A stretch of DNA of 64,000 nt from Craterostigma plantagineum (taxonomy: Eukaryota; Streptophyta; Magnoliopsida; Lamiales; Linderniaceae): positions 1 to 64,000 of the forward strand of contig JAPQWV010001589.1 in the NCBI GenBank assembly GCA_027422505.1, in the 5' to 3' direction. A program made the translations under genes and the position numbers. Below are positions 19,312 through 31,534 of this stretch, piece by piece. Position 1 is the first letter of the stretch; each line of letters opens with the position of its first letter. The notes under the pieces were generated by a model. It was not told where the DNA came from. It saw nothing but the letters and a program-made list of their open reading frames with translations, and did no database searches.

Positions 19312-19760
19312 ATTTGCACCTCAGGTGTCGCTCACGCACCTGCGTAGACGAGTGGCTTACCCCCGTCTCGTGCTAATGCCCGAATGCTTGCATCTCAGTA
19401 TCTGAGTAGACGAGTGGCTCACCCCCGTCTCCCGTCTCAACGGTTTGCACCTCAGGACCGAGTAGACGAGTCGCTCACGCCCGTCTCCCGTCGTCCTCAC
19501 CTATCGCCTATGATGGTTTGCACCTCAGTATCTGAGTAGATGAGTAGCTCACCCCCATCTTCCGCCTCAACGGTTTGCACCTCAGATCCTAAGTAGACGA
19601 GTCGCTCACGCCCGTCTCTCATCTCACACACCTATTATCTAGGACGGTTTGTACCTCAGTATCTGAGTAGATGAGTGGCTCATTCCCATCTCTCGCCTCA
19701 AGGTTTGCACCTCAGACACTGAGTAGACGAGTCGCTCATGCCCGTCTCCCGCCCATCTCA
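19312..19760. repeat. Tandem minisatellite in LTR B (3' copy)
   Basis: About eight imperfect units of roughly 55-60 bp built on GGTTTGCACCTCAGTATCTG, then AGTAGACGAGTGGCTCAC and CCCGTCTCCCG. Each unit has an internal imperfect palindrome CTCAGTATCTGAG. Repeated in the partner LTR at 23840-24245. Confidence 0.85.
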
Positions 19761-20269
19761 CCTCTTGCCCAATACCCTAGTACTCACCCCAACTTTACCT
19801 CAAATCTATACCTCACACCTTGACGTAATAACGCATCACCGTTTTCTACGGTGCTCGACCTCAGCCTAACGTGATATACACGTGCAATGAAAATAATGTA
19901 TATATTACGTGACATGCATGTACAATACAAATAAAGTACATATGACGTGAAACAATTAGAAAACACGTAAAGCATGTAATTCACCAAATCATAAATTCAT
20001 CAAATCCACGTAAGCACCTAAATATCACACAACGGTTCACACAACCATTTACGTGTCGTAGGTGAATTTCACCTACCTGTTGTCCAAGCTAACATACTTA
20101 CGGTCTTGAGGCGTCTTCGCTTTTCGACCCTTAGACAAAATATTATAAAATCAGAGTCACATCCACATTAGATAACTTGACTAAAATAATTCGATTTGCC
20201 TACATTGATTTTGCTGAAGATCCTAAGTTCTAATTTCATAGTCCAAGTCTAAGTTAGGGTCAAGTCTAT

Positions 20270-21005
20270 TTAAGCTTTCTTTGTGTGCTAGGATTCGCCC
20301 GATTTGTGCAATGCTCACATGAGTTTCATATTGTGTAAGACATGATTCACTCGATTGGTTGTGTGTTAAAGTTCCTCTGTCATCCGATTCTCTAGGCTTA
20401 ATACTAGGTTTCGTCGAGTTCTTTAGTTGATGATAAATTGCCTGATTGCGAAATGTTGGAGTCGCCCGATTTGTCATTGGTAGACCTCATAAATTGTACG
20501 ATTCCATGCATGGATGTCTCACTTTCGCCGCGTGCTTGCTTCATCATCTGATTGCCCGATTTGTGATACTTGAAATCTAGTTTCGCCGGGAGTCCATCAA
20601 GTCACCAAATCGCCCGATTTGTTTGGATTCCAAGTCGCCTGATTGAATGTGTTCCAAAGTCAAATCGCCAAGGCTTCTTTGAGGTGTGCATCGCTGGATT
20701 TGCATGGCCTCCAAATCGCTCAATTGTGTCGTGCATGGAAAGGATTTTGCTCGATTTGTCAAGTTCCCTTTGAATCGCACGGTTCATCACATGCGAATAT
20801 GAGTTTCGCCGAGTTCTTGATCACTCCCAAATCGCCCGACTCAAGAAGTCCAAGTGCGATTCCATGTCATCTTAAATCGTCGTGTGATCATGGTCTTAGC
20901 CAATTGTCCGATTTGGGACATTTAGGAATAGAAATCGCCGAGATTTTTGTGGAGAGTAAATCGCTCAATTCAACATTTGTAAATCTCGCCAATCGCCCGA
21001 ATTCT
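20270..21005. repeat. ATCGCCCGATT motif array in LTR B (3' copy)
   Basis: Irregularly spaced, diverged copies of a short motif around AAATCGCCCGATTTG embedded in otherwise unique sequence, in the U3 part of the LTR. Also present in the 5' LTR at about 24700-25390. Confidence 0.75.
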
Positions 21006-21865
21006 CATTTAACCCCTTTTTCTTTCGATCAGAACTTGTAATTCCCAGCTATTTTAAAGCTGCCTCCATATCCATAGCTTAAATTCTACTATAATTTATA
21101 CTACCCTTTCTAAACAAGATTTATATGGTTCTAAACAGACATGTTCGCATACCTTTGTACTCGAAATTCTAGGGGTTAGTAGTTAATATCAAAATCAAAA
21201 TTCTCTTTAGAAAATACATTAAACCCTGAAAAGGAACTCCCTAATTATTCTACCCTTAGATCACGTGAAGTACTAAATATAAATGCTTAAAATTAATTTA
21301 CAAACTTTAGATAAAACGATACATTCTTAAATTGAAGTTCTCGTTCTTGGTATATGCTTCCCTTTCTTTGGCATTGTGGCTCAAACTATGTCTCTTTTCC
21401 TAGGGTTTCGTACTTAATGAACTTATGTTATGAAGGTGTTTAGATAAACATTGGCTATCAAAAACGTTGTTGATGGGACATTAGGTGACGTGAGTTTCCC
21501 TTTAAGGCTAAGTAATCTTTATTTCCAATATTTCTCTAACCTTTGGGCTTAGATTCGAATTTAAACATAGCGCAATCTATTCTTACTAGTTCTTAATAAC
21601 TAAAGTTGCATAATTCGAATTCTTTAATTTCTTATATCCAAACTTTATCAAAATTCCTCCTACCAACATTATCTACCTTACGTGAAATTATTTCTATGTC
21701 TCAACTCATCTATCTACCCAGTCAGTTTCCTGCTATTACGTAAGCATATCTTCGATATCACACATAGATATGAAATCTATAAGCACATAGTCATCAAAAC
21801 ACATAATCACGTAATTTGCACATAAATTCACAGATTAGCATGTTCCTAATATTCGGGGTATTACA

Positions 21866-21882
21866 TCCTCCCCCTTTAAAAG
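21866..21882 (-). promoter_or_regulatory. Polypurine tract, element B
   Basis: The minus strand reads CTTTTAAAGGGGGAGGA directly upstream of the 3' LTR. The same context (GGGGGAGGA preceding the LTR, with GGGGGCAAAATTC further in) is seen in element C. Confidence 0.85.
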
Positions 21883-23246
21883 AATTTTGCCCCCGAAATT
21901 CGCCGACTGGTGTAACTCGGGGTAACGGCCTATTTCACATCTCAAGTGATTTCTTCACTCGAAGGAACTTTGTCAACTTACACAACTTACTTCATGTAAG
22001 TTGGTGATAAGCTTCAGAATTTCGAATTACTTCGGTACTAGAATATGGTTTAGATCGGGGTCATGTAAACATGTGATGCGAAGATCCCTTGATCTAAACG
22101 TTGGTATAATTTAGATTTAGCTCACCAGTCGCCATTATTGGGTTTGGTTCCTCTTCTTCATTAGTTAGTGCAAATACTCGAGCCGTGACTGGGGCCAGTG
22201 GTGGTCGCACTACCGGTGGAACTGGGTTTTGGGGTAGGTTTACTCGACAAGCTCGGGCAAAATGTCCCGCCTGTCCACATCAGAAGCATTGGGGATCAAT
22301 CCCAGGTCCTGGGCCATAGCAAATACCCGCATGGTATCGCCCACATTGTTGGCATTGAGGATACATTACAGGTCGAATAGGAAAATTGGTAGGTCCTAAT
22401 TTCGTCCTCGGTTGTTGGTTTGGTTGTCCCAGATTTCAACCTTGATTATTGTTGAGGCTTCCTTCGAGTTGTTGCTTTCGATCGCCTTCGCCCCTTGGTG
22501 ATTTTCAGTTTTCTTCTTTGCTTCCTGGGCTGCAAAAATTTGGGCCTCCGCCTGCTCTGCGACAAGTGCTCGCTCTGCTACTTGAGCGAATGTCTCGCAT
22601 CCTTACCATGCTCACATCTCGGTAGATCTCGGGTTTGAGACCTACCTGGAATCTCCTTATCTTCAGAGCATTAGTCGCCACCATGTGTGGGGCGAAGCGG
22701 GATAACTCCTCAAACTTGCGGATATATTCCGCGATAGGTGTTTCGCCATGTTTGAGGTTGATGAACTCATTAAGCTTTTGAGTTCGATCGTGGGTCGTGA
22801 AGTACTTCTCATAGAACAGTTCCTTAATCTTTCCCACGCCAAATTTATTGGATCTTCTAGGATCTTGATGGTGTCCCACCAAAGCCTAGCGTTTCCTCGA
22901 AGCATAGAAGCGGCATATAGCACCTTTTCATCCTCGGGTACTCGGCCGTACAAGAACATGTCCTCTACGGCACGTAACCAATCCTCTGCCATCGTAGGAT
23001 CGGTAGCGTCCGCAAATGTTGGAGGATTCAATTTATGAAATCGCTCTCCTATGATCTCTGCACGCTCCGGCTGTGGAGACTGACGAAGCTCAGAAGAATT
23101 TTGATTACGGATAAGCTCATTGACCTGATCCGATTGTCGTTGTATCAGTTCGGTAAGTCGCAGAATAACTGAGTCCCATTCAGGGTATGGGACTCAAGTT
23201 CAGTCCTACCACTAGTCTCGCCCACTTCTCTACGTCTTTTCGGCAT
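21883..23246 (-). pseudogene. gag of element B, broken
   Basis: Start codon at 23244-23246 (MPKRRREVGETSGRTELES). The capsid core is split between two frames, 22663-23031 (LNPPTFADATDPTMAEDWLR, KVLYAASMLRGNARLWWDT) and 22505-22882 (KELFYEKYFTTHDRTQKLNEF, EYIRKFEELSRFAPHMV). Two CCHC knuckles follow at about 22380-22250: CQQCGRYHAGIC and a second with its Cys-X-X replaced by a stop (CF*CGQAGHFARAC). After a short protease-like start (VFALTNEE) near 22170 the reading passes straight to sequence just before the polypurine tract, which locates the internal deletion. Confidence 0.85.
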
Positions 23247-23372
23247 CTTATGATCTATAATTAGTCACGTAAAAAGACACATTATTCACATCAAATCTTA
23301 AAACTTACAGACAAAGCTGATCCTCCAGGCTTTAGCGGCCGTACATGGACAGTCTACAGAATCTATATCCTA

Positions 23373-23385
23373 AGCTCTGATACCA
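23373..23385 (-). promoter_or_regulatory. Primer binding site (tRNA-iMet), element B
   Basis: TGGTATCAGAGCT on the minus strand, two bases from the 5' LTR start at 23388. Confidence 0.9.
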
Positions 23386-23839
23386 TCTGTGGCGACCCTC
23401 ACATTCTAGTACTAATTAGTGGCGGATTTTCGCAGCGTAAGTCGCGGAAGACTCGTCTAATTAAAACTTTTCTTAAATAGAATATATTACATCAAAATAT
23501 TCGTCTAAATAGTCATCACTATACACGGGCTGTAGCCCGAAATGACCAAACATCAAAATCCTAATGTCGCTCCATAGGTCGCATCCATGTACAGCCTCGC
23601 CCTCAAAAGTCCTTGGAGCACCGCCGTTAGCCTGCCTTAGCCTCGACACGCACCAGATCCGATCGATACCTACAAAACGTAAAACCCTGAGCTATTTGCT
23701 CAGAAGGTGAAATGTGCGTGTACGCAAAGTGCACTCGAACCCATCCCATATATTCAGAATGTGCACACTCGACTCTTCTCTTTCTATCTCAACCTATAAC
23801 TTCTCAACGCATCTAGACCACACGTCTAATCTCACAGAA

Positions 23840-24245
23840 TTAGCATTTTGCACCTCAGGTGTCGCTCACGCACCCGAGTAGACGAGTGGCTCACCCCCGT
23901 CACCCGTTAATCCCCGTCGGTATGCACCTCAGTAGTTGAGTAGACGAGTCGCTATGCCCGTCCCGTCGTCCTCACCTATCGCCCGTGATGGTTTGCACCT
24001 CAGTATCTAAGTAGATGAGTGGCTCACCCCAACTCCTGTCTCAACGGTTTGCACCTCAGATCCTAAGTAGACGAGTAGCTCACGCCCGTCTCCCATCTCA
24101 CACGCCTATTATCTAGGACAGTTTTGTACCTCAGTATCTGAGTAGATGAGTGGCTCACCTCCATCTCCCGCCTCAACGGTTTGCACCTCATACACTGAGT
24201 AGACGAGTCGCTCACGCCCGTCTCCCGCCCATCTCAGCTCTCGCC
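23840..24245. repeat. Tandem minisatellite in LTR B (5' copy)
   Basis: Counterpart of 19312-19760, about seven imperfect units with the same CACCTCAG and AGTAGACGAGT core. Confidence 0.82.
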
Positions 24246-24699
24246 CAATACCCTAGTACTCGCCCCAACCTTACCTCAAATCTATACCTCGCACCTTGAC
24301 GTAATAAGGCATCACCGTTTTCTACGGTGCTCGACCTCAGCCTAACGTGATATACACGCGCAGTGCAAATAATGTACATATTACGTGACATGCATGTACA
24401 ATACAAATAAAGCACATATGACGTGAAATAATTATAAAACACATGTCACAAAATGGTACACAACCATTTACGTGTGGTAGGTGAATTTCACCTACCTTTT
24501 GTCCAAGCTAACGTACTTACAGTCTTGAGGCGTCTTCGCTTTTACCCTTAGACAAAATATTATAACATCATAGTCATATCCACATTAGATAACTTGACTA
24601 AAATAATTCGATTTGCCTACATTGATTTTGCTAAAGATCCTAAGTTCTAATTTCATAGTCCAAGTCTAAGTTAGGGTCAAGTCTATTTAAGCTTTCTTT

Positions 24700-25390
24700 G
24701 TGTGCTAGGATTCGCCCGATTTGTGCAATGCTCACATGACTTTCGCCCGATTGTGTAAGACATGATTCACCCGATTGGTTGTGTGTTAAAGTTCCTCTGT
24801 CATCCGATTCTCTAGGCTTAATACTAGGTTTCGTCGAGTTCTTTAGTTGATGTTAAATTGCCTGATTATGAAATGTTAAATTGCCCGATTCATCATTGGT
24901 TGAGCTCATAAATCGTCCGATTCCATGCATGGATGTCTCATTTCACCGCGTGCTTGCGTCATCATCTCATTGCCTGATTTGTGATACTTAAAATCTAGTT
25001 TCGTCTAGAGTCCATCAAGTAACCAAATCGACCAATTTGTTTGGATTCCAAGTCGCCCGATTGAATGTGTTCCTAAGTCAAATCACCGAGGCTTCTTTGT
25101 GAATTGCCCGATTTGCATGGCCTCCAAATCGCTCGATTGTGTCGTGCATGGAATGGATTTTGCCTGAATTGCCCGATTCATCACATGTGAATAGTAGTTT
25201 CGCCATGTTCTTGGTCACTCCCAAATCTCCCGACTCAAGAAGTCCAAGTCCGATTCCATGTCATCTTAAATCGCCGTGTGATGATGGTCTTAGCCAATTG
25301 TCCGATTTGAGACAACTACGAATAGAAATCACCGAGATCTTTATGGAGAGTAAATCGTCCGATTCAGCACTTGTATATCTCGCCAATCTA
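24700..25390. repeat. ATCGCCCGATT motif array in LTR B (5' copy)
   Basis: Counterpart of 20270-21005. Individual motif copies differ between the two LTRs mainly by C/T changes and small indels. Confidence 0.72.
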
Positions 25391-26085
25391 ATGCTCATTT
25401 AACCCCTTTTTCTTTCAATCAAAACTTGTAATTTCCAGCTATATTAAAGCTGCCTCCATATTCATAGCTTAAATTATAATTTATACTACCCTTTCTAAAC
25501 AAGAGTTATATGGTTCTAAACAGACATGTTCGCATACCTTTGTACTCGAAATTCTAAGGGTTATTAGTTAATATCAAAATCGAAACCCTCATTAGAAAAT
25601 ACATTAAACCCTGAAAAGGATACACCCCAATTATTCTACCCTTAAATCACGTGAAGTACTAAATATAAATGCTTAAAATTAATTTACAAACTTTAGGTAA
25701 AATGATACCTTCTTAAATTGAAGTTCTCATTCTTGGTATATACTTCCCTTTCTTTGGCTTTGTGGTTCAAACTATTTCTTTTTTCCTAGGGTTTCTTACT
25801 TAATGAACTTATGTTATGAAGGTGTTTAGGTAAACATTGGCTATCAAAAACATTGTTGATGGGACATTAGGTGACGTGAGTTTCCCTTAAGGCTGAGTAA
25901 TCTTTATTTCCAATATTTATCTCTAACCTTTGGGCTTAGATTCGAGTTTAAACATAGTCAATCCTATTCTTACTAGTTCTTAATAACTAAAATTGCATAA
26001 TTCGAATTCTTTATTTTCTTATTTCCAAACTTTATCAATCCTCATAGCAACATTATCTACCTTACATGAAATTAATTCTATCTTG

Positions 26086-26589
26086 AATGAAAGACTATTA
26101 CTAGCTTGCTTTTATATGCTTATGTCTTAATGTCTCTGTGCTTGAGTTCTGTGATATGTTAAGGATTAAGGAATTCCGCACATAGGCAGGGGGAGAAACT
26201 GATATAATCTGAAAATTTGCTTCATCCATGGTGACCTGTGACATGCCATATGATATGCTCTGGTAATTGCTAAATTTTTGCTACTGTGCTTTACATAAGA
26301 ATATTAGCTATTAGAGAGGGGAGCATGCTTTAAAATTTGATAAATTAATTTGCTCTAATCATATTGTCACATGCGTTGATACTTAAACATGCTATGTGCA
26401 TAAATGGTAACATATCGAGTGTACTCGTATGCTTAAGTTAGGCACTAATTACTTGTCATCATCAACAAGGGGGAGATAGTAGACCTTTTTTGCCCAATGC
26501 TTATAAAAGTTTTAATTATTTCAAAAATTATGTAAATTGGGGATGCAACTTAGAAAATTCGATATGTATGATTCATGATGTTTAAGTAT
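26086..26589 (+). other. 3' non-coding end of a retroelement with a polypurine tract
   Basis: Low-complexity T/A-rich sequence with no frame. At 26467-26477 it has AAGGGGGAGAT, preceded by CATCATCAAC, the typical polypurine tract context at the end of several plant LTR elements. It may be the 3' end of the element whose ORF begins at 18142, with element B inserted between, but that is inference. The LTR that should follow is cut off within about 100 bp. Confidence 0.45.
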
Positions 26590-27368
26590 GTCCAAATATT
26601 CGTTTAAGAATGGCACCTACCTTTTCACCACGGTGATCGCGACGAGGCACATCAGCTTCAGCAAGAATGATTTTGGCCTCGTCTTGGACCTACCTTTCAG
26701 CCCCAACTACGGCCCTTTGCCAGTGATGCGACAAAAATGGTGCAGGATTTCCTACAGATGGGATACCGACCGCCGCTCGTCAAGCTAGCGCAAGTACAGA
26801 GCAACGACATCCCTCATCCATGGAAGACACTTTTTGGGATCATCAACAAGTGTCTGTCGCCAAAGCACGCCGGGTTTAACAAAGGAAACGGCAATTTACT
26901 TCGCATCTTCCACAAAATTAATCCCGAAACTACGACTTCACCCAACTGATCTGGAATTACCTCACAGAACAGATTAGATAGAAGGAGAACAAGCGATCGA
27001 AGAATGTGTCGTATGCTAGGTGGTTCTAGGTCATCATCAGACAACTCATGGAGATTCACGAGAACATCCCTCGTCCATCTCCTGGAGGGAACTACCAATC
27101 AACCATCAATGCCGATCCCGTTCGAGCTACTTTGTCTCATCGACCCCACGGAAGACACGTATCGCCTGTAATGTCGGGAAAACCATCTCACGGAGCAGAT
27201 TACGAGGGGCCCCCGACAGACTTTGCAGCGAGCCCTCAACAACAACACCATAGCCCTGAGGGCGAGTTGATAGATCAAGTGGCCCAGGAGCTTGAAAAGC
27301 AACCCCCAACTCAAGAAGGTCAACTACCAGATCCAGATGCCATGTTGATTGATACAGTGGCACAAGAG
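26590..27368 (+). pseudogene. Fragment of SIRE-type third ORF (3' ORF), broken
   Basis: Parallel to the 3' ORF of P1 at 54860-55650. Shared segments include NGT..F.T.I.TRHI, FG..LDLP.S.NY.PLP, KLAQVQS..IPHPWKTLFGI and NKCLSPKHAGF.KGNGN.LRIFH, then a Pro/Gln-rich stretch with LPDPDAMLIDTVAQE. Frames break near 26740, 26930 and 27050. The fragment starts abruptly at about 26590 and is cut at 27368 by the LINE tail. Function as for the P1 ORF. Confidence 0.75.
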
Positions 27369-29722
27369 TTTTTTTGGATTAAGTTCCATGTATATATATA
27401 AATGGGTGAATGTACAGATGAGTGAGAGTGTAATCCCTCACAGACAACCCAATAATATACTAATCGAGAAAACCAAGAAATGACAAATCAAGTCAAATGA
27501 CAGAATAAACAGAATGATCTACCACGCTACACGCCAAAGTCGTCGTATAGCTGCCCTCTGAAGGTCTAACTTGGGTAAGATCACAAGTAGTCGCATGCAC
27601 ACCATGTCAAGAACCACAGCAACCAGTCTATCCGGCGTCGTGATGATCCCCTCTTTCCATCGCTTGTTCCGTGCTTGCCAGATGTGATACACCAAAGAAG
27701 CGCGAACATGGCGATAAGCAACCCGTAAGAGATAATGCCCACGCCAGCATGATGCAGCCCATTGTAGACCATGTCGCCAATCTCGATATGGCCATGCCCA
27801 CCTGATCTTCCGCCGCAAGGCCCGAGCACAGTCACGTGAGAACCCACAGTAAAAAAAATGCTGAACCGTCTCCACATGCAACGCGTCACAAAGAACACAA
27901 GCCGATGTACCAGCACGTTGGGCCACCCAAGACTTATCCCTAGTCGATAAGCGATCGCGGATTGCCAACCACAAGATGACTTCATGGCGAGGAATCTTCA
28001 AGGGTCCCCCAAACAAGTTTGCCCAGGGGACAATAGAACCACGTATGCGCAACGCCTCTCTAATCACTCGTGCTGTGGGCCGGCCATCCGGTGTATCCCT
28101 CCAATAAATGGCATCGCACCTACTAGGGTGGACAGGTGGAAGATGCGAGCTAAAGTCAATATACTCCACCGTCGAGCGTCCCAGCCAGTTCCAGCCATGC
28201 GCATCAATGACCGTGCTAAGGCGCATCCCTACCGGCATTCCCATCGCAAGCGGGCCTCTAGGGTAGCGCTCCAAAAGAGGGGCAGACCGCAGCCATGGGT
28301 CCTCCCAAAGAAGAACAGATGCACCATTCCCAATTGAAAAGGTAAGGAAAGGTAAAATCACCTGCCGTAATTTCATAAGTTTCCTCCAGCTCCATGCAGT
28401 GTTAGCCGAAATAGTGATGGTCCATAGGGATCGGTTATGTAGTCGTGTATGATACAACCACTCCACCCAGATTGAGTTTGCTGTCTGATTGATCACCCTC
28501 CAAAGTTGCTGAACTAGAAGAACATAGATATCAGTGGCTATCGAGCGAAGGCCCAGACCTCCTTCAACAACCGGCAGACAGATGTCATCCCATGCGACCT
28601 TTGCCGAAGTACCACCCCACAAGAATCTCCGGAATCTCGCTTCTAAGGCTCGGATGATACCCTTGGGTAGCAAGAATACACCTGACCAGTAGACATGCAA
28701 TGCCTGAAGTACCGATTTGATCAGCTGTACCCTGCCCGCGTAAGACAGCGACTGATTCAGCCACGATCCCAGCCGAGAATCCACCCGCTGCAGTAGAGGC
28801 GCACAGTCACTGATCGTCAGACGTGAAGCAATAAGCGGGACCCCCAGATAGTGTACAGGCAAACGACCCTCACGAAATCCCATAATAGACTGTAGTTGTA
28901 CCTTGAGGCCCTCCGCCCGGTAAGAGAGATACAGCTCACTCTTGTCAGGGTTAGGGTACAACGCAGACAGCTGAGAGAAACTCATCAAAGCTCCCTTCAG
29001 CACCCCAACAGAAATAGGATCGGCATGACAGAAAAGAAGAAGGTCATCCGCGAAGAGCAACATAGGAAGAGATGCAGTCTCGCAACGCCAGTGATAGCGA
29101 AATCGAGGTTCCGCCTGTATATGCCTCTCAACAAGGCCGTGAAGCACCTCCATGACAAGAGTGAATAGGTAAGGTGATATAGGATCCCCCTGGCGAAGAC
29201 CACGCTTGCCAGCAAAGTATCCCGTCGGTCACCCATTCAGGTTAAGGGAAAAAGTGGTTGTCGTCAAGCAGCACCGAATCCACTCAATATATTTGGGGTG
29301 GAATCCCATAGCCTGAAGAGTTGCCAATAAGAAACTCCATTCCACCTTGTCGTAGCGCATGGCGGTCGACTTTTGCTCGCATACCCAAGGCAAAGCTCTT
29401 GCTCTAGAAGTATGTTATCCGTAATGCATCTCCCAGGTATAAATGCCATCTGCGAAGGGTGGACCACCCTCCCAATACCGGCTTTAACCGGTTGGCCAAC
29501 ACCTTCGAGATGATCTTATAGGACATTACAGCACGAGATGGGGCGAAAATCTGTAGAGCGCCTTGGAGAGGCGCACTTACGAATAAGCGTAATAAGGCTA
29601 CTGTTTAGCCCCTTTAGTAGGCGGCCCGTAGCAAAGAAATCCTGAGTGGCCCGTGTCACATCAGGGCCCACCGTCCCCCAAGCCGCTTTGAAGAAAGCAG
29701 TTGTATACCCGTCCTGCCCTTG
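27369..29722 (-). mobile_element. L1-type LINE, 5'-truncated, minus strand
   Basis: 3' part of a LINE related to that at 11165-17686: ORF2 from just before the RT palm to its end, a short 3' UTR (27376-27518) and a short poly-A (T run about 27369-27375). The 5' end at about 29722 falls inside ORF2, the usual outcome of incomplete target-primed reverse transcription. No target duplication is visible: the left flank is plus-strand SIRE 3' ORF and the right flank is minus-strand SIRE gag. Confidence 0.85.
27519..29722 (-). pseudogene. LINE ORF2 fragment: reverse transcriptase and zf-RVT, broken
   Basis: Begins at the equivalent of residue 460 of the intact ORF2 (GQDGYTTAFFKAAWGTVG). The RT is spread over three frames (29516-29725, 29264-29467, 27519-29153), with LITLI, FRPISCCNVL and AFIPGRCITDNILL in the first two. 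The 544-residue last frame has catalytic FADDLLLFCHAD, the thumb, then zf-RVT (FGGPLKIPRHEVILWLA, CVLC) and a C-terminus matching the other LINE (RLWRVAW versus RKWRITW). The endonuclease is absent. Only part of it is open, so it cannot be active. Confidence 0.9.
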
Positions 29723-31518
29723 CATTTATTTTAGAATGATTAATGGTTTTTGTATAAGAAGAGCCTATTTCGTAATTAGTGCTTCTAAAGGTGGTAGTAT
29801 CTAAGGAGCAAGTAGAAGCAATTACTTTGAGAGTGAAAATGGCTCTTTCATTTCTACGAGTGTTTACTCTTTTTACAGAAGGAGGAGATACATTCAATAT
29901 GTTGACGTCTAGAGACTCCTTAATATCTATACTAGACACTCTTACTCTTGCCTTCGAGTCCTCTACCTCACGTACTATGCTCCCTGTAGACACAGTTGAA
30001 GCGAAATTAGATTTATCATTTTTCAAAATATTAATTTTTTGTTTTTGATCCTTTGAAGGCAATTTTTCTTTCTTCACGCTCTTTGGAATAATTTTATCCT
30101 TTGACGGAGATGCGTGAGAAGTGGCTTGGGTGATCGAGGAAGTTTTGAGATTTTCCATTTGAAATCTCTTCTTTTCAGCTTCAAAATCATCTCTTTCTTT
30201 TTGTAATAAAACCCTTAACCCTTATATTTTCCGAACAATAGGGGGTATGTAGAGAGAATTTTCAGAATGATTAATTTGAGCTTCCTTATTTGTATAATGA
30301 TCTTCAATAAAGTCAACTGTATCAAGACTCCAACCCTTGGGAGGTTCCATAGTTTTGTCGCGTTGATTCAGTTCAGTGTAAGAAAAGGGAATTTCAGCAC
30401 TAGTTTTGGCTTTTCTTTTGGCTATCTCTTCGATATCTGTTTCTTTTGCGCTTGTGAAGTTCATCAATTTTGTTAGTCCTAAGCCCATGTACTTAACATC
30501 ATAAAGTTGTTTGCAATTAACTTTCTTTAAGTGACGTGGGTTTTCAAAGCTTAAGCCATGCTTATAGTCATAAAATTCTAAATCCTTAGGCTGATTCAGA
30601 AAGATAGTCTGTTCAGTTTGTCCCTTTGTTACTAGAAGATCTTCTTCTTATTTTAATTTTTCAATATAGCTTCTTGCGTTCATTGTCTAAGGTAGCATAA
30701 TTGTTTTGAGCGGTGCTCTTTTCGGCTTGACAGGTGTCTAGACTCTTACCTAGTTCACTAATCTTAGAATTTGCCTTAACTAATTCCTCTTCGAGACTAG
30801 TGACTTTCTTATTTGCTGATTCAAGTCTACTTTTAACTAGACTCTTTTCGTCTAAGTTCCTTAATAGGCATTTGTGATTGTTGTCTAGCCTATCCTCTAG
30901 TTCTTTTATTACCGAGCAATGCTTTTCTAATGTGGTATACTTAGTCGCATATGTTTGGAGTTTCTTCGTTAATTCGTCTATGGTGAGGCTAGAACTCCTA
31001 ACTTGTTCTTCGAGAAGCTATGATTTCCTTAGCCTTAAGAAGCTTTTTCTCTACTCTTATTCATCTTTTTTGCTTAGTTACCATGTTAGCAAATTTAGAG
31101 CTTAACTCAGCTAACAAGTCAGAATTTGTAGAGTCAGCGGTTTCTACCTCCTGAGATGATGTGGATGCTTTCTCATCGTCCGTCTCTGCGGAAGTATCAT
31201 CTTCTTTTTCATCATCAAGGCGTGCCATTAGGGCAAGATTGTCGGTGTTAGAATCTGAGCTATCCTCTAGCCAGTGATCCTGTTCTGCCATAAGAGCTAC
31301 TCCAGCTTCCTTTTGCTTAGTTGGTTGAAGCTTCCTAGAGTAGCAATTAGCATCCTTTTCTTCGGAAGGATGCACTCCCGGGCAAAGTGACCTGTTTTTC
31401 CACAATTATAACATTTTAGTGTGTCTTTAGAAAGTGTGGCTTCTGAGGACTCAGCTGGCTTTTCTTTATTCTTCGAGCTTGTAGTTCAAACTCTATTGGC
31501 AGAAGATGACGACTTTTT

Positions 31519-31534
31519 CTCGAAGTACTGCTTT
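31519..31534. repeat. Target site duplication of SINE, left copy
   Basis: CTCGAAGTACTGCTTT, repeated exactly at 31737-31752. Confidence 0.92.

Larger units (their letters stand above)
18851..21865 (-). repeat. 3' LTR of element B
   Basis: 3015 bp, from TGTGGCGACCC to GGTATTACA, complete at both ends. It contains a minisatellite-like block (19312-19760) and an ATCGCCCGATT-type array (20270-21005). The partner LTR at 23388 matches through most of its length with small indels. Confidence 0.9.
18851..26085 (-). mobile_element. Ty3/gypsy element B (Tekay-like), internally deleted, two LTRs, minus strand
   Basis: Two closely similar LTRs (18851-21865 and 23388-26085) face the same way around an interior of only 1522 bp holding a polypurine tract, gag with two zinc knuckles and a primer site. 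Protease, RT, RNase H, integrase and chromodomain have been removed by a deletion between the start of the protease region and the polypurine tract. The 5' LTR lacks its last 200 or so bases at 26085, so no target duplication can be read. Such an element could move only with enzymes from an autonomous relative. Confidence 0.88.
23388..26085 (-). repeat. 5' LTR of element B, truncated at its outer end
   Basis: Starts TGTGGCGACCC and parallels 18851-21865. Homology stops at about 26085 (after TTACATGAAATTAATTCTAT), about 200 bp short of the expected terminus, so the outer end was deleted or displaced after insertion. Confidence 0.85.

Noticed and set aside
19312..19760. CRISPR-like array
   Set aside because: Units are imperfect and directly adjacent, without conserved repeats separated by unique spacers, and sit in a plant LTR. 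It is a minisatellite.
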